From Massilia sp. (GTDB lineage Bacteria > Pseudomonadota > Gammaproteobacteria > Burkholderiales > Burkholderiaceae_D), in contig JANYGW010000048.1 of the NCBI GenBank assembly GCA_025359245.1, positions 1-61,983 of the forward strand: a stretch of DNA of 61,983 nucleotides, in the 5' to 3' direction. Positions 37,222 to 47,627 of the stretch are shown here, in pieces. How positions within the stretch are numbered: the stretch's first letter is position 1; the number at the start of each line of letters is the position of its first letter. Under the pieces are notes generated by a model. The model saw only the letters and a list, made by a program, of their open reading frames with translations. It ran no database searches and was not told the DNA's origin. The position numbers were made by a program, and so were the translations under genes.

Positions 37222-38106
37222 TTGCAGAAGTCGATTCCCCTGCCGCCAGGCTACCGCACCAGCGACGTGCTGGCCTTCCATGGCCGCGACGCGGAAGGCC
37301 TGGCCGAACAGGTCGAGGCCAGCCGCATCCGCAAGGGCGTGCTGATCGGCGGCGTGCCGGTGCTGCTCGATGTCGCGTTCGGCCTGGAAGCCGCCAGCTG
37401 CCGCATCGACGCCGAGCGCACCCTGCCGGCGCAGGCAGCAGCACAGGTGGACGACGCCCTGCTCAACATCCTGGGCCTGCGCATCGATCCAGTCCCGTTC
37501 CTGGAGGCGGTGCGCGGCGACGCACTGCTGGGCGACCTGGCGCAGCGCCAGCCGGGCTTGCGCATCGTGCAGTCGGCCACGATCTTCGAAGCGCTGACCT
37601 GGGCCATCATCGGCCAGCAAATCAACCTGACCTTCGCCATCGCCCTGCGCCGCACCTTCATCGCGCAGGCGGGGCGCGCGCACGGCAGCGGCCTGTGGTG
37701 CTATCCGGAAGCGGCCGACGTGGCGCGGCTGGACGTGGACGACCTGACCACACGCAAATTCTCGCGCGCGAAGGCTGAAACGCTGCTGCGCCTGGCGCGC
37801 CTGGTCGACAGCGGCGCGCTCACGCTCGCGCGCGACAACGACGTCGAGGCCATCTCGGCTGCGCTGCTGGCGATCAAGGGCATCGGCCCGTGGACGGTCA
37901 ACTATGCGCTGCTGCGCGGCTACGGCTATGCCGACTGTTCGCTGCATGGCGACGTCGCGATCCGGGCGGCCTTGCAGCAGCTGCTGGGCGAAGAAACCAA
38001 GCCGGACATGGCGCGCACCGAAGCGCTGCTGGCGCGCTACAAGCCGCACCGGACCATGGCTGCGGCGCATTTGTGGGCCAGCCTGCACCCGCGCGCCGAC
38101 GAGTGA
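37222..38106 (+). CDS. alkA: DNA-3-methyladenine glycosylase II
   Basis: 294-residue HhH-GPD base-excision glycosylase removing alkylated purines. The hairpin-helix-hairpin is IKGIGPWTVNYALLRGYG (about residues 218-235) and the catalytic Asp is Asp244 in SLHGDVAIR. The N-terminal AlkA_N-like domain is present. No Ada-type methyltransferase domain is fused. A TTG start at 37222 is chosen because AAGGAT lies eight bases upstream and no ATG fits. Confidence 0.9.
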   Translation: MQKSIPLPPGYRTSDVLAFHGRDAEGLAEQVEASRIRKGVLIGGVPVLLDVAFGLEAASCRIDAERTLPAQAAAQVDDALLNILGLRIDPVPFLEAVRGDALLGDLAQRQPGLRIVQSATIFEALTWAIIGQQINLTFAIALRRTFIAQAGRAHGSGLWCYPEAADVARLDVDDLTTRKFSRAKAETLLRLARLVDSGALTLARDNDVEAISAALLAIKGIGPWTVNYALLRGYGYADCSLHGDVAIRAALQQLLGEETKPDMARTEALLARYKPHRTMAAAHLWASLHPRADE

Positions 38107-38179
38107 ATCAAGCGCTTGACCCTGACCCTGCGTCAGGCGCCATCCTTGCCTTGCGCTTGAAGACCAGGAGAGACAAAAG

Positions 38180-39214
38180 ATGAAGTTAAAAGTAGGCGAG
38201 CTCGCCAAACGTGCCGGACTGACGGTGCGCGCGCTCCACCATTACGACAGCATCGGCCTGCTCTCCCCTTCGGCGCGTTCCGACGCCGGCTACCGCCTGT
38301 ACGACCGCGCCGACATCGCCCGCCTGCACCAGATCCAGGCTTTGCGGCGCTTCGGGGTGGCGTTGGCCGACATCGGCACTTTCCTCGCAAGTCCCGGCAC
38401 ACGCCTGCCGGCGATCGTGGACCAGCAGATCGCAGCGCTGGACCAGCAGATCGCGCAGGCAGGACAGCTGCGCGGCCAGCTGGCGCAATTGCAGCGCCAG
38501 CTGGCCGCCGGCGACGAGCCGGACCTTGCCGACTGGCTGACAACTTTGGAGCTGATGACCATGTACGACAAATACTTCACAAAAGAACAACGCGAGCGGC
38601 TGGCTTTCTTCGCCGGCCCGGACGGCACAAAAGCCGAATGGGACGCCCTGGTGGCGGACATGCACACGCTGATGGCGGGCGGCACCCCGCCATCGGACCC
38701 GGCGGCACAACAGCTGGCGCTCACCTGGATGGACATGATCGTGCGCGACACCGGCGGCGAGGCCCAGCTGCTGGTGCAGCTCAACGAGATGAATGACAAG
38801 GAGCCGGCGGTGCGCGAGCGCAACGGCATCACGCCCGCATTGCAGGGCTATGTGCTGCAAGCTTTCGGCGCCTACCGGCTGGGCCTGTATGAAAAATACC
38901 TGTCGCCGGCCGAATTCGCCTTCACCAGGGCCAACTATGGCCGCCGCGCGCAAGAATGGCCGGCGCTGATCGCCCGCGTGCAACAGGAAGTCGATGCGGG
39001 CACCTCGCCAGCCGGCCCGGTCGCGGCGCAACTGGCGCAGGAATGGATGGACCTGTTCTGTTCGTACGCGGGGACCGACCCGGCCACCCACGTCAAGATC
39101 CGCCGGGCGCACGCCGTCGAACCGGCGCTGCGGCAAGGCACTTACGTGACAGAAACCTTGCTCGACTTCCTGCGCCCGGCCCTGGCCGCCGCCGCGCAGC
39201 GCGCAGCCCGGTAA
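38180..39214 (+). CDS. MerR-family regulator with two TipAS-like domains
   Basis: 344-residue transcription factor. A MerR DNA-binding domain occupies residues 1-75 (VGELAKRAGLTVRALHHYD, then SDAGYRLYDRADIARL). A coiled-coil follows (about 80-115). Two tandem TipAS-type helical domains (about 120-225 and 230-335) contain KYFTKEQRERLAF and KYLSPAEFAFTRANYG as corresponding segments. TipAS domains bind thiopeptide antibiotics in Streptomyces TipA; the duplicated form suggests sensing of hydrophobic drugs or metabolites. A target gene is not obvious nearby. Confidence 0.88.
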   Translation: MKLKVGELAKRAGLTVRALHHYDSIGLLSPSARSDAGYRLYDRADIARLHQIQALRRFGVALADIGTFLASPGTRLPAIVDQQIAALDQQIAQAGQLRGQLAQLQRQLAAGDEPDLADWLTTLELMTMYDKYFTKEQRERLAFFAGPDGTKAEWDALVADMHTLMAGGTPPSDPAAQQLALTWMDMIVRDTGGEAQLLVQLNEMNDKEPAVRERNGITPALQGYVLQAFGAYRLGLYEKYLSPAEFAFTRANYGRRAQEWPALIARVQQEVDAGTSPAGPVAAQLAQEWMDLFCSYAGTDPATHVKIRRAHAVEPALRQGTYVTETLLDFLRPALAAAAQRAAR

Positions 39215-39242
39215 AACCGGCGGCCCACGGCGCCCAGACGCC

Positions 39243-39280
39243 AAAAAGCCGCTGATCTCTTGCGAAATCAGCGGCTTTGG
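39243..39280 (-). terminator. Terminator of tRNA-fMet
   Basis: Twelve-base stem AAAGCCGCTGAT/ATCAGCGGCTTT read on the minus strand, ending in TTTTT, starting just past the tRNA 3' end. It also lies behind the convergent MerR gene and may serve both strands. Confidence 0.85.
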
Positions 39281-39283
39281 AAT

Positions 39284-39360
39284 TGGTTGCGGGGACAGGA
39301 TTTGAACCTGTGACCTTCGGGTTATGAGCCCGACGAGCTGCCAGACTGCTCCACCCCGCG
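39284..39360 (-). tRNA. Initiator tRNA-fMet (anticodon CAT)
   Basis: 77-nt gene with encoded CCA. On the minus strand it begins CGCGGGGTGGAGCAG and has the anticodon arm CGGGCTCATAACCCG. The three G-C pairs of the anticodon stem and the unpaired first position of the acceptor stem (C1 against A) mark it as the initiator rather than elongator tRNA-Met. The T arm contains GGTTCAAATCC. Confidence 0.96.
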
Positions 39361-39371
39361 TCTGTGCAAGC

Positions 39372-39400
39372 ATTATAGGGGCCTTTCGGGTTTTAGGCAA
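39372..39400 (-). promoter_or_regulatory. Promoter of tRNA-fMet
   Basis: Minus-strand TTGCCT (39400-39395), 17-bp spacer, TATAAT (39377-39372), eleven bases before the mature tRNA 5' end. A strong consensus promoter suited to a stable RNA. Confidence 0.85.
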
Positions 39401-39530
39401 TCTTAATCCATACCGGATGTGCGATAGCAGCACCAATATCGCGCCCGCCGCCCCTGCGCCGCCATTTCCGGAACCGCCACAGGCCCCGCATTCGGTGTAA
39501 AGTAGGCGAAATCCCTACTGACGGTCTTCT

Positions 39531-40121
39531 ATGAAATTTTGCTCCGAGTGCGCCCATCCGGTCGCCTTGCTCATTCCCGAGGGCGACAACCGGCCCCGCT
39601 ATGTGTGCGCCCACTGCGCGACCATTCATTATCATAATCCCAAGCTGGTGGTCGGCTCGATCCCGGTCTGGGATGCCGATGGCCAGGTGCGCGTGCTACT
39701 GTGCAAGCGCGCCATCGAGCCGCGCCTCGGCTACTGGACCTTGCCGGCCGGCTTCATGGAAAACAATGAGACCACGGCCGAGGCCGCCATCCGCGAAACC
39801 GAAGAGGAAGCCGGCGCCGACATCGCCATCGGCGAGCTGTTCAGCCTGCTCAACGTGGCCCAGGTGCACCAGGTCCATCTGTTCTACCTGGCCCGGCTGC
39901 GCAGCCTCGACTACCAGGCCGGCATCGAAAGCCTGGATGTCCAGCTGTTCGCCGAGCACGAGATCCCGTGGGATGAGCTGGCCTTCCCCACCATCCGCAC
40001 GACGCTGGAACTGTTCTTCGCCGACTGCGTCCAAATACGGGAGGCGGGCGGACGCTTCGGCTTTCACACGCACGACATCGTGCGTCCGATGCGCATATCG
40101 AGCCCGCCCAACGACACATGA
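39531..40121 (+). CDS. Nudix hydrolase with N-terminal zinc ribbon
   Basis: 196-residue pyrophosphohydrolase. The zinc ribbon Cys4, Cys7, Cys26, Cys29 (CSEC, CAHC) precedes a Nudix domain. Its box starts at Gly74 ([20 protein letters not shown]), complete with the metal-binding Glu residues. The layout resembles NADH pyrophosphatase-like and ADP-ribose hydrolases, but substrate is undetermined. Its stop overlaps the start of aat by 4 bp. Confidence 0.9.
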   Translation: MKFCSECAHPVALLIPEGDNRPRYVCAHCATIHYHNPKLVVGSIPVWDADGQVRVLLCKRAIEPRLGYWTLPAGFMENNETTAEAAIRETEEEAGADIAIGELFSLLNVAQVHQVHLFYLARLRSLDYQAGIESLDVQLFAEHEIPWDELAFPTIRTTLELFFADCVQIREAGGRFGFHTHDIVRPMRISSPPNDT

Positions 40122-40867
40122 TCCCCTGGCTAGAGACCCATTCGCCGTTTCCCGACGTGTCCGAGGCGCTGACCCTGGACGCGCCCGGCCTGCTCGCCGC
40201 CGGCGCCGACCTGTCGCCGCAGCGCCTGCTGGCCGCGTATCAGCGCGGCATCTTTCCGTGGTTCTCCGAGGGCCAGCCCATCTTGTGGTGGAGCACCGAC
40301 CCGCGCATGGTGCTGATGACGGCCGATTTCCGCACCAGCGACAGCCTGCGCAAATCGCTGCGCCGGGTCGAACGCAGCATGCACGAGGGCGGCCGCTGGC
40401 AAGTGCGCTTCGACAGCGCGTTCGAGTCCGTCATGCGCGCCTGCGCCGGCCCGCGCCGCGACGGACCGGGCACCTGGATTTCCGAAGACATCATCAGCGG
40501 CTACACCGGCTTGCACGCGCTGGGCCATGCCCATTCGTCCGAGCTGTGGCTCGACGGCGAACTGGTCGGCGGCGCCTACGGGGTCTGCATCGGCCGCATG
40601 TTCTACGGCGAATCGATGTTCGCGCGCGTGACCGACGGCTCCAAGATCGCGCTGGCCTATCTGGTCGACTTCCTGCGCAGCCAGGGCGTGGCGATGATCG
40701 ACTGTCAGCAGGAAACCGCGCACCTGGCCTCGCTGGGCGCCGCGCCGATTCCGCGCGCCGCTTTCCTGGCCCATTTGCGCGCGGCGATCGGCCATCCGGC
40801 GCTGCGCGGATGGGATCAGGCGCCGCGCCTGCGCAGTCCTTCCCCCGACTTGCGGAACACGCAGTAG
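40118..40867 (+). CDS. aat: Leucyl/phenylalanyl-tRNA-protein transferase
   Basis: 249-residue N-degron enzyme that adds Leu or Phe from aminoacyl-tRNA to proteins with N-terminal Arg or Lys, marking them for ClpS-ClpAP. Hallmarks are [42 protein letters not shown] and [19 protein letters not shown]. Followed 63 bp later by bpt, which feeds the same pathway from acidic N termini. Overlaps the Nudix gene by 4 bp. Confidence 0.96.
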   Translation: MIPWLETHSPFPDVSEALTLDAPGLLAAGADLSPQRLLAAYQRGIFPWFSEGQPILWWSTDPRMVLMTADFRTSDSLRKSLRRVERSMHEGGRWQVRFDSAFESVMRACAGPRRDGPGTWISEDIISGYTGLHALGHAHSSELWLDGELVGGAYGVCIGRMFYGESMFARVTDGSKIALAYLVDFLRSQGVAMIDCQQETAHLASLGAAPIPRAAFLAHLRAAIGHPALRGWDQAPRLRSPSPDLRNTQ

Positions 40868-40930
40868 GAAGTCCAAACTTTCGTTACAATGGTAAAAACA
40901 GGAAGCAACCACGTCGCGGAAAGCCCATGC

Positions 40931-41659
40931 ATGACGCATCTCAACGACCTGCCTTTTTCGACCTTGCAGTTCTACACGACGGCGCCCTATCCGTGCAGCT
41001 ACCTTGACGCGCGCCAGGCCCGTTCGCAAGTGGCCACGCCTTCGCACCTGATCAACGCCGACGTCTATTCCGAACTCGTCAAGAGCGGTTTCCGGCGCAG
41101 CGGCATCTTCACTTACCGCCCATATTGCGACGGCTGCCACGCCAGCATCCCGGTGCGCGTGCAGGTGGAGCAATACAAGCCGAGCCGCGGCCAGCGGCGC
41201 GCGTGGGCGCGCCACGCGGGGCTGCAGACCACGGTCGCGAACCTGAGCTTTTGCGACGAGCACTACGCGCTCTACCTGCGCTACCAGACCACGCGCCACG
41301 TCGGCGGCGGCATGGACCAGGACAGCCGCGACCAGTACGCCCAGTTCCTGCTGCAAAGCCGGGTCAACACCCGGCTGGTCGAATTTCGCGAACCCGATGG
41401 CGTGCTGCGCATGGTCTCGATCATCGACGTGCTGTCCGACGGCCTGTCGTCGGTGTACACCTTCTTCGACCCCGACGTGGCGGGCGCGTCGTTCGGCACC
41501 TACAACGTCATGTGGCAGATCGCCCAGGCGCGCGACCTGGGCCTGTCCTATGTCTACCTGGGCTACTGGATAGAACAAAGCCCCAAGATGGCCTACAAGA
41601 CCAACTTCCGGCCGCTCGAAGCGCGCATCGACGGCGCCTGGGCCATACTCGAAAAATAG
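40931..41659 (+). CDS. bpt: Aspartate/glutamate leucyltransferase
   Basis: 242-residue ATE-family aminoacyltransferase that attaches Leu to proteins with N-terminal Asp or Glu. It shows the N-terminal Cys region ([14 protein letters not shown]), [16 protein letters not shown] and the core [14 protein letters not shown]. It ends with [23 protein letters not shown] at 40931 follows GGAAAG; an ATG at 40889 would add 14 unusual residues. With aat it forms the proteobacterial N-end-rule pair; clpS/clpA are elsewhere. Confidence 0.95.
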   Translation: MTHLNDLPFSTLQFYTTAPYPCSYLDARQARSQVATPSHLINADVYSELVKSGFRRSGIFTYRPYCDGCHASIPVRVQVEQYKPSRGQRRAWARHAGLQTTVANLSFCDEHYALYLRYQTTRHVGGGMDQDSRDQYAQFLLQSRVNTRLVEFREPDGVLRMVSIIDVLSDGLSSVYTFFDPDVAGASFGTYNVMWQIAQARDLGLSYVYLGYWIEQSPKMAYKTNFRPLEARIDGAWAILEK

Positions 41660-41716
41660 GGCCACCCGGGCGGCGCACGGTAAAATGCCGCACCTGTTCC
41701 AATCCGAGCCTGCCCA

Positions 41717-42769
41717 ATGTCCGAAAAACTGCTGTATGCACTGACCCGCCCCCTGCTGTTCTCGCTCAATGCCGAAACGGCGCACAACCTGACCCTGCCC
41801 GCCTTGCGCCGCGCCGCGAAGCTCGGCCTGATGCGCGCCGTGCGCAAGCCTTTGTCCGATCCGCGCACCGTGATGGGACTGACCTTTCCCAACCCGATCG
41901 GCCTGGCCGCGGGCCTGGACAAGGACGGCGCCTACATCGACGGCCTGGCGGCGCTGGGATTCGGTTCGATCGAGGTCGGCACCGTGACGCCCAAGGGGCA
42001 GCCCGGCAATCCGAAGCCGCGCATATTCCGCATTCCGGCCAAGAGCGCGATCATCAACCGCATGGGTTTCAATAACGGCGGCGTCGATGCCTTCGTGGCC
42101 AACGTCCAGTCATCCAAGTTTTACCAGAACAAGGAAGGCATACTCGGCCTGAACATCGGCAAGAACGCCGCCACGCCGATCGAGAACGCGGTCGACGACT
42201 ACCTGCACTGCCTCGAAAAAGTATATCCGTACGCGAGCTATGTGACGGTCAACATTTCGTCGCCGAACACCAAAAACCTGCGCCAGCTGCAAGGCGCGTC
42301 CGAACTCGATGCGCTGCTCGGCCAGTTGAAACAGGCGCAGCTGCGCCTGGCCGACCAGCACAAGCGCTACGTGCCGCTGGCGCTGAAGATCGCGCCGGAC
42401 GTCGACGGCGAGCAGATCAAGAACATCGCCGACGCGCTGCTGCGCCACCGGATCGACGGCGTGATCGCCACCAATACCACGCTGAGCCACCGCGACGTCG
42501 ACCGCTACAAGCACGGCAACGAACAGGGCGGCGTCTCGGGCGCGCCGGTGCTCGAGCTGTCCAACATCGTGATTCGCGCGCTGAAGGCCGAACTGGGCGA
42601 CGCCGTGCCGATCATCGGCGTGGGCGGCATCCTGCGCGGCAAGGATGCGGTCACCAAGATGCGCCTGGGCGCGTCGCTGGTGCAGCTCTACACCGGCCTG
42701 ATTTACTCGGGGCCGGCGCTGGTGCGCGAATGCGCCGAAGCGGTCAGGAAGAAGAATGCGTACGAATAA
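41717..42769 (+). CDS. pyrD: Dihydroorotate dehydrogenase (quinone), class 2
   Basis: 350-residue inner-membrane-associated flavoenzyme of pyrimidine synthesis, oxidising dihydroorotate with quinone as acceptor. The N-terminal membrane-binding helices are followed by the FMN barrel with [20 protein letters not shown]. The active-site Ser is in [18 protein letters not shown]-phosphate binding is seen in [11 protein letters not shown] and [13 protein letters not shown]. Its 3' end overlaps the aldo/keto reductase gene by 14 bp. Confidence 0.97.
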   Translation: MSEKLLYALTRPLLFSLNAETAHNLTLPALRRAAKLGLMRAVRKPLSDPRTVMGLTFPNPIGLAAGLDKDGAYIDGLAALGFGSIEVGTVTPKGQPGNPKPRIFRIPAKSAIINRMGFNNGGVDAFVANVQSSKFYQNKEGILGLNIGKNAATPIENAVDDYLHCLEKVYPYASYVTVNISSPNTKNLRQLQGASELDALLGQLKQAQLRLADQHKRYVPLALKIAPDVDGEQIKNIADALLRHRIDGVIATNTTLSHRDVDRYKHGNEQGGVSGAPVLELSNIVIRALKAELGDAVPIIGVGGILRGKDAVTKMRLGASLVQLYTGLIYSGPALVRECAEAVRKKNAYE

Positions 42770-43802
42770 ACTGGGCGCCACCGGCCTGCGCGTGTCCAGC
42801 ATCGCGCTCGGGACGATGACGTTCGGTGAGCAGAACAGCGAGGCGGACGCGCACAGCCAGCTCGATTATGCGCTCGAACGCGGCATCAACCTGGTCGACA
42901 CGGCCGAAATGTATCCGGTCATGCCGCGCGCCCAGACCCAGGGATCGACCGAACGCCTGATCGGCACCTGGCTGAAAAAAAGCGGGCGCCGCGCCGACAT
43001 CGTGCTGGCCACCAAAGTGGCCGGGCCGAATGCGGCGATGCACTGGATCCGCGGCGGCAAGAACAACCTGGATGCGGCCAACATCCGCGCCGCCGTCGAA
43101 GCGAGCCTGACGCGCCTGCAAACCGAGCATATCGACCTGTACCAGATCCATTGGCCCAGCCGCAACGTGCCGGTGTTCGGCGCCAGCGCGTTCGAGCCGG
43201 CCAAGGAGCGCGCCTGCGTGGCGATCGAGGACACGCTGGCCGTGCTCGGCCAGTTGATCGACGAAGGCAAGATCGGCCACATCGGCGTCTCGAACGAGAG
43301 CGCCTGGGGCGTAAGCGAATACATCAAGCAGTCCGAAATCAAGGGGCTGCCGCGCATTGCCTCCATCCAGAACCTGTACAACCTGAGCGCGCGCACCTTC
43401 GAGACCAGCCTGCTCAACGAGACCTGCTACCGCGAGGACGTGAGCCTGCTGGCCTACAGCCCGCTTGCGTTCGGCCAGCTCAGCGCCAAGTACCTGGACC
43501 ATCCCAAGGCCGCGGGCAGGCTGACGATCTTCCCGCCCAACTGGAGCCCGCGTTACCTGCGTCCCAGCGTGCTGGCGGCGGTCAAGGAGTACGCCGGGCT
43601 GGCGCGCGCGCACGGCATGACACCGGCCACGATGGCGCTGGCGTGGTGCTATTCGCGCTGGTTCGTGGCCTCGACCATCATCGGCGCGACCACGCTGGCG
43701 CAGCTGAAGGAAAACATCGATGCGGCCGAGGTGACGCTGTCGGCCGAGGTGGCCGCCGCGATCGATGCAATCCACGCGCGCATCACCAATCCGGGCGCCT
43801 GA
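42756..43802 (+). CDS. Aldo/keto reductase (Tas-like)
   Basis: 348-residue NADP(H)-dependent oxidoreductase of the AKR superfamily, close to E. coli Tas. Catalytic tetrad residues are seen in [11 protein letters not shown] (Asp, Tyr), the KVAGP lysine and the [11 protein letters not shown] histidine. Cofactor binding is near the C-terminal [16 protein letters not shown]. It overlaps pyrD by 14 bp. Its stop codon TGA abuts the cysB stop on the other strand (TGATCA). Physiological substrate unknown. Confidence 0.93.
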   Translation: MRTNKLGATGLRVSSIALGTMTFGEQNSEADAHSQLDYALERGINLVDTAEMYPVMPRAQTQGSTERLIGTWLKKSGRRADIVLATKVAGPNAAMHWIRGGKNNLDAANIRAAVEASLTRLQTEHIDLYQIHWPSRNVPVFGASAFEPAKERACVAIEDTLAVLGQLIDEGKIGHIGVSNESAWGVSEYIKQSEIKGLPRIASIQNLYNLSARTFETSLLNETCYREDVSLLAYSPLAFGQLSAKYLDHPKAAGRLTIFPPNWSPRYLRPSVLAAVKEYAGLARAHGMTPATMALAWCYSRWFVASTIIGATTLAQLKENIDAAEVTLSAEVAAAIDAIHARITNPGA

Positions 43803-44729
43803 TCAGTCTTCCGCGCTGAGCGCCTTCTCGATGTCGGCCCGCTTCAGCTCAGGCGCAAACTGCGAAATGAAGTGATACGCGTAGTCGCGCAGATACGCCC
43901 CGCGCCGCACCGCCAGCCGCGTCACGTTCGGCGCAAACAGGTGCGATGCTTCGACCGCGCGCAGGCCCTTGTCGCGCCCGTGGTCGAACGCCATCGATGC
44001 CACGATCCCCACGCCCAGCCCCAGGCTGACATACTGCTTGATGACGTCCGAGTCCATCGCCGTGAGCACGATGTCGGTCTCGACGCCGGCCACCGCGAAT
44101 GCGTCATCGATATGGCCGCGCCCGGTAAAGCCGACATCGTAGGTAATCAGCGGAAAAGCGGCCAGGTCGGCCAGCCGGATTGGCGAACTATTCAACAGCG
44201 GGTGCCCGTCCGGCACCACGATCAAATGGCTCCAGCGGTAGCACGGGAACGACACCAGGTCGGGAAACTGCGACAGGCCCTCGGTGGCGATGCCGATATC
44301 GGCCTTGCCCGACAAGACCCATTCGGCGATATGCAGCGGCGCGCTTTGCTGGAGCGCGATGCGCACTTCCGGGAAGTCGCTGCGAAACGACTGCACCACC
44401 TTCGGCAGCGCATACCTGGCCTGGGTGTGGGTGGCCGCGATGGTCAGCGTGCCGCTGTTCTGGCCCGCGTAATCGAGGCTGGCCTGCTGCAGGTTCTCGG
44501 CCTCGACCAGCAGGCGTTCGATGATCTTGAGAATGCCCTTGCCCGGCTCGGTCATGCCGGTCAGGCGCTTGCCGTTGCGTTCGAAAATGACGACTCCGAG
44601 TTCGTCCTCGAGCTCGCGGATCTGGCGGCTCACGCCGGGCTGAGACGTGAACAGCGCGTTGGCCACCTCGGTCAGGTTGTAGCCGCGGCGCGCGGTCTCG
44701 CGGATCGAGCGTAGTTGTTGGAAATTCAT
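43803..44729 (-). CDS. cysB: LysR-type regulator CysB
   Basis: 308-residue LysR regulator of sulfate assimilation. The N-terminal helix-turn-helix ([20 protein letters not shown], about residues 18-37) is followed by the CysB effector domain with [14 protein letters not shown] and [17 protein letters not shown], which in CysB/Cbl binds O-acetylserine or sulfate-type effectors. Last gene of cysT-cysW-cysA-cysB and overlapping cysA by 4 bp, so it is autoregulated if it controls the operon. Confidence 0.93.
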   Translation of the reverse strand: MNFQQLRSIRETARRGYNLTEVANALFTSQPGVSRQIRELEDELGVVIFERNGKRLTGMTEPGKGILKIIERLLVEAENLQQASLDYAGQNSGTLTIAATHTQARYALPKVVQSFRSDFPEVRIALQQSAPLHIAEWVLSGKADIGIATEGLSQFPDLVSFPCYRWSHLIVVPDGHPLLNSSPIRLADLAAFPLITYDVGFTGRGHIDDAFAVAGVETDIVLTAMDSDVIKQYVSLGLGVGIVASMAFDHGRDKGLRAVEASHLFAPNVTRLAVRRGAYLRDYAYHFISQFAPELKRADIEKALSAED

Positions 44730-45799
44730 ATGGAGGCTCCCTGGTCGACAAACACGTGCATGCGGCGCGGGCGCACCAGCAGCGTGTCGCCTTCCTTGAT
44801 GTGCAATTGGCTGTAACGTTCATTCGGTATCACGGCATCGATCATCTCGGCGGTGTCGGCCCGTTCCAGGTCGAGCTGTGCCAGCGGCCCGATCGCATGC
44901 GCGCGGCGCAGCGTGACGACGATGCCCTCGCCGCCCGGCGTATAGCGCTCGATCTCGAGATCATGCGGGCGCACGTAGGCGATGCCCGTGCCATTCCGTA
45001 CCGCGGCATGGTCGGGCACCGTGAAGCTGGCGTCGCCGCTGGCCAGCACGCCCTCGTGCACGCGGCCGTGGAACAGGTTGACGTTGCCGAGGAAGCTGTA
45101 CACGAAGGGCGAGGCCGGATGGTTGTAGACATCGGCCGGCGCGCCCAGCTGCTCGACCCTCCCCTTGTTCATCAGCACCACCTGGTCGGCCACTTCGAGC
45201 GCCTCTTCCTGGTCGTGGGTGACGAAGATGCTGGTCACGTGCAGCTCGTCGTGCAGGCGCCGCAGCCAGCGCCGCAGTTCCTTGCGTACCTTGGCGTCGA
45301 GCGCGCCGAACGGTTCGTCGAGCAGCAGCACGCGCGGCTCGACCGCCAGCGCGCGCGCCAGGGCGATGCGCTGGCGCTGTCCGCCCGACAGTTGCGGCGG
45401 GAAGCGGTCGGCCAGCCAGTCCAGCTGCACCAGTTCGAGCAGCTGCTGCACCTTGTGCCGGATCTGCTGTTCGCTCGGGCGTTCCTTGCGCGGCTTGACG
45501 CGCAGGCCGAAGGCGACGTTTTCGAACACGCTCATGTGCTTGAACAGCGCATAGTGCTGGAACACGAAGCCGACCTGGCGCTCGCGCACGTGGCGCGCCG
45601 AAGCATCAAACGCGTCCAGCAGCACCTGGCCCGAGTCCGGATGCTCAAGGCCGGCGATGATGCGCAACAGCGTGGTCTTGCCGCAGCCCGATGGCCCCAG
45701 CAGCGCGGTCAGTTCGCCCGCCGGGAACTGCAGCGACACATCGTCGAGGGCGACAAATTCGCCGAAGCGCTTGTTGATGTTCTTGACTTCGATAGTCAT
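44726..45799 (-). CDS. cysA: Sulfate/thiosulfate ABC transporter ATP-binding protein
   Basis: 357-residue ATPase of the sulfate importer. Walker A is [18 protein letters not shown], the signature [15 protein letters not shown], and Walker [18 protein letters not shown]-terminal TOBE-like regulatory domain follows (about 240-350). Coupled at both ends: one base after cysW and a 4-bp overlap with cysB. Confidence 0.96.
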   Translation of the reverse strand: MTIEVKNINKRFGEFVALDDVSLQFPAGELTALLGPSGCGKTTLLRIIAGLEHPDSGQVLLDAFDASARHVRERQVGFVFQHYALFKHMSVFENVAFGLRVKPRKERPSEQQIRHKVQQLLELVQLDWLADRFPPQLSGGQRQRIALARALAVEPRVLLLDEPFGALDAKVRKELRRWLRRLHDELHVTSIFVTHDQEEALEVADQVVLMNKGRVEQLGAPADVYNHPASPFVYSFLGNVNLFHGRVHEGVLASGDASFTVPDHAAVRNGTGIAYVRPHDLEIERYTPGGEGIVVTLRRAHAIGPLAQLDLERADTAEMIDAVIPNERYSQLHIKEGDTLLVRPRRMHVFVDQGASI

Positions 45800-45800
45800 G

Positions 45801-46661
45801 TCAGTGCTCCAGGTTGCGTGCTGCGGCGTCGACCGGGTCGGTCTGGTGCAAACGCCATTCGATGAACGATTTGATGGCCAGCGTCGCCAGCGCCAGCAAT
45901 GCCAGCAGCGAGGCGACCGCGAAGGCGGCGGCGAAGTTGTATTCGTTGTAGAGGATCTCGACCTGCAGCGGCATGGTGTTGGTCTCGCCGCGGATGTGGC
46001 CCGACACCACCGATACCGCGCCGAACTCGCCCATCGCCCTGGCGTTACACAGGATCACGCCGTACAGCAGGCCCCATTTGATGTTCGGCAGCGTCACGCG
46101 GCGGAAGGTGTTCCAGCCCGAGGCGCCCAGCACCAGCGCCGCTTCCTCTTCCTCGTTGCCCTGCGACTGCATCAGCGGTATCAGCTCGCGCGCGACGAAC
46201 GGAAAGGTAATGAACACGGTGGCGAGCACGATGCCGGGCACCGCGAACAATATCTTGATGTCGTGCTGCTGCAGCCAGGGCCCGAACCAGCCCTGGGCGC
46301 CAAACATCAGCACATAGATCAGGCCCGAGATGACGGGCGAGACCGAGAACGGCAGGTCGATCAGCGTGAGCAGGATGCTCTTGCCGCGGAACTCGAACTT
46401 GGCCACCGCCCATGACGCGGCCACGCCGAACACCAGGTTCAGCGGCACCGAGATGAAGGCCGCGATCAAGGTCAGCTTGATGGCCGACACCGCATCGGGA
46501 TCGGTGATGGCGGCCAAATAGGCTTGCCAGCCCTTCTTGAACGCTTCGACGAACACCGCCACCAGCGGCACGAACAGGAACAGCGTCAGGAAGGCCAGCG
46601 CCACGAAAACCAGCACGACGCGCACCCACGCCGGCTCGAGCGCATTGGACGAGTTCTTCAT
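45801..46661 (-). CDS. cysW: Sulfate ABC transporter permease CysW
   Basis: 286-residue inner-membrane permease with about six helices. The coupling-loop motif region is [40 protein letters not shown] and [15 protein letters not shown] are CysW hallmarks. The ATG at 46661 overlaps the cysT stop (ATGA) and is preferred over an upstream GTG at 46688. Confidence 0.95.
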   Translation of the reverse strand: MKNSSNALEPAWVRVVLVFVALAFLTLFLFVPLVAVFVEAFKKGWQAYLAAITDPDAVSAIKLTLIAAFISVPLNLVFGVAASWAVAKFEFRGKSILLTLIDLPFSVSPVISGLIYVLMFGAQGWFGPWLQQHDIKILFAVPGIVLATVFITFPFVARELIPLMQSQGNEEEEAALVLGASGWNTFRRVTLPNIKWGLLYGVILCNARAMGEFGAVSVVSGHIRGETNTMPLQVEILYNEYNFAAAFAVASLLALLALATLAIKSFIEWRLHQTDPVDAAARNLEH

Positions 46662-47506
46662 CGCTTGCCCGCCCGTTTGCGCGTCCACGCCTGCAGCAGG
46701 TTAATCGTCAACAGCAGCAGGAACGACGCTACCAGCATGACGACCGCGATCGCCGTGGCGCCCGCGTAATCGTATTGTTCCAGCTTGGTGATGATGAACA
46801 GCGGCGTGATCTCGGATACCATCGGCATGTTCCCGGCGATGAAAATGACCGAGCCGTACTCGCCGGTGGCGCGCGCGAAGGCCAGCGCAAAGCCGGTCAG
46901 CATGGCCGGCATGATGGTCGGGAAGGTAATCCGGATGAAGGTCTGCAGCGAGGTGGCGCCCAAGCTGGCGGCGGCTTCCTCGAGCTCGCGCTCGGCGTCT
47001 TCGAGCACCGGCTGCACGGTGCGCACCACGAACGGCAAGCCGATGAAGGTCAGCGCGACGACCACGCCGGCCGGCGTGAACGCGACCTTCCAGCCCAATT
47101 GTTCAAGGTAGCGCCCGATCCAGCCGTTCGACGAATACAGGGCCGTCAGCGTAATGCCGGCCACCGCGGTCGGCAGCGCGAACGGCAGGTCGACCAGCGC
47201 GTCGACGAGGCGTTTGCCAGGAAACTGGTAGCGCACCAGCACCCAGGCCACGATGCCGCCGAACACGACGTTGATGGCGGCGGCGATCAGCGAGGCGCCG
47301 AAACTGAGCCGGTACGACGCCATCACGCGTTCCGACGTGACCGCGTGCCAGAACGCTTCCCACGTCATCGTGAATGTCTTCAGGAATACCGCCGACAGCG
47401 GGATCAGGACGATCAGCGCCAGGTAGAAGATGGTAAAGCCCAGCGACAAGCCGAATCCGGGCATGACCCGGTACGGCGCGCGTTGTGGCTTGGGGAGTAG
47501 TGACAT
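46658..47506 (-). CDS. cysT: Sulfate ABC transporter permease CysT
   Basis: 282-residue inner-membrane permease (CysU), partner of CysW. Visible family segments are [40 protein letters not shown] and [19 protein letters not shown]. First gene of the transporter run. No periplasmic sulfate-binding protein (sbp/cysP) lies next to it, so the receptor must be encoded elsewhere. Confidence 0.95.
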   Translation of the reverse strand: MSLLPKPQRAPYRVMPGFGLSLGFTIFYLALIVLIPLSAVFLKTFTMTWEAFWHAVTSERVMASYRLSFGASLIAAAINVVFGGIVAWVLVRYQFPGKRLVDALVDLPFALPTAVAGITLTALYSSNGWIGRYLEQLGWKVAFTPAGVVVALTFIGLPFVVRTVQPVLEDAERELEEAAASLGATSLQTFIRITFPTIMPAMLTGFALAFARATGEYGSVIFIAGNMPMVSEITPLFIITKLEQYDYAGATAIAVVMLVASFLLLLTINLLQAWTRKRAGKR

Positions 47507-47515
47507 GCCGCCCTC

Positions 47516-47566
47516 TTATTACATATTGATCTAAGAAGATGCAATTATCTAGCTAGACTGTAATAA
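47516..47566 (-). promoter_or_regulatory. Inverted repeat upstream of cysT (candidate CysB site)
   Basis: TTATTACA (47516-47523) and TGTAATAA (47559-47566) form a perfect 8-bp inverted repeat with arms 43 bp apart, starting 10 bp upstream of the cysT start codon. LysR regulators bind spaced AT-rich dyads of this size, and cysB belongs to this operon. Assignment to CysB is inference. Confidence 0.4.
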
Positions 47567-47596
47567 AGGAAACGAAGTAATTGGCATTTGCATAGA

Positions 47597-47619
47597 CGCT
47601 TTCCGATCTTAGGAAAGCG
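47597..47619 (-). terminator. Hairpin downstream of the TauE/SafE gene
   Basis: Eight-base stem CGCTTTCC/GGAAAGCG with a 7-nt loop, just past the end of the sulfite-exporter-like gene. No T tract, so terminator activity is uncertain. Confidence 0.4.
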
Positions 47620-47627
47620 CCCAGGGA

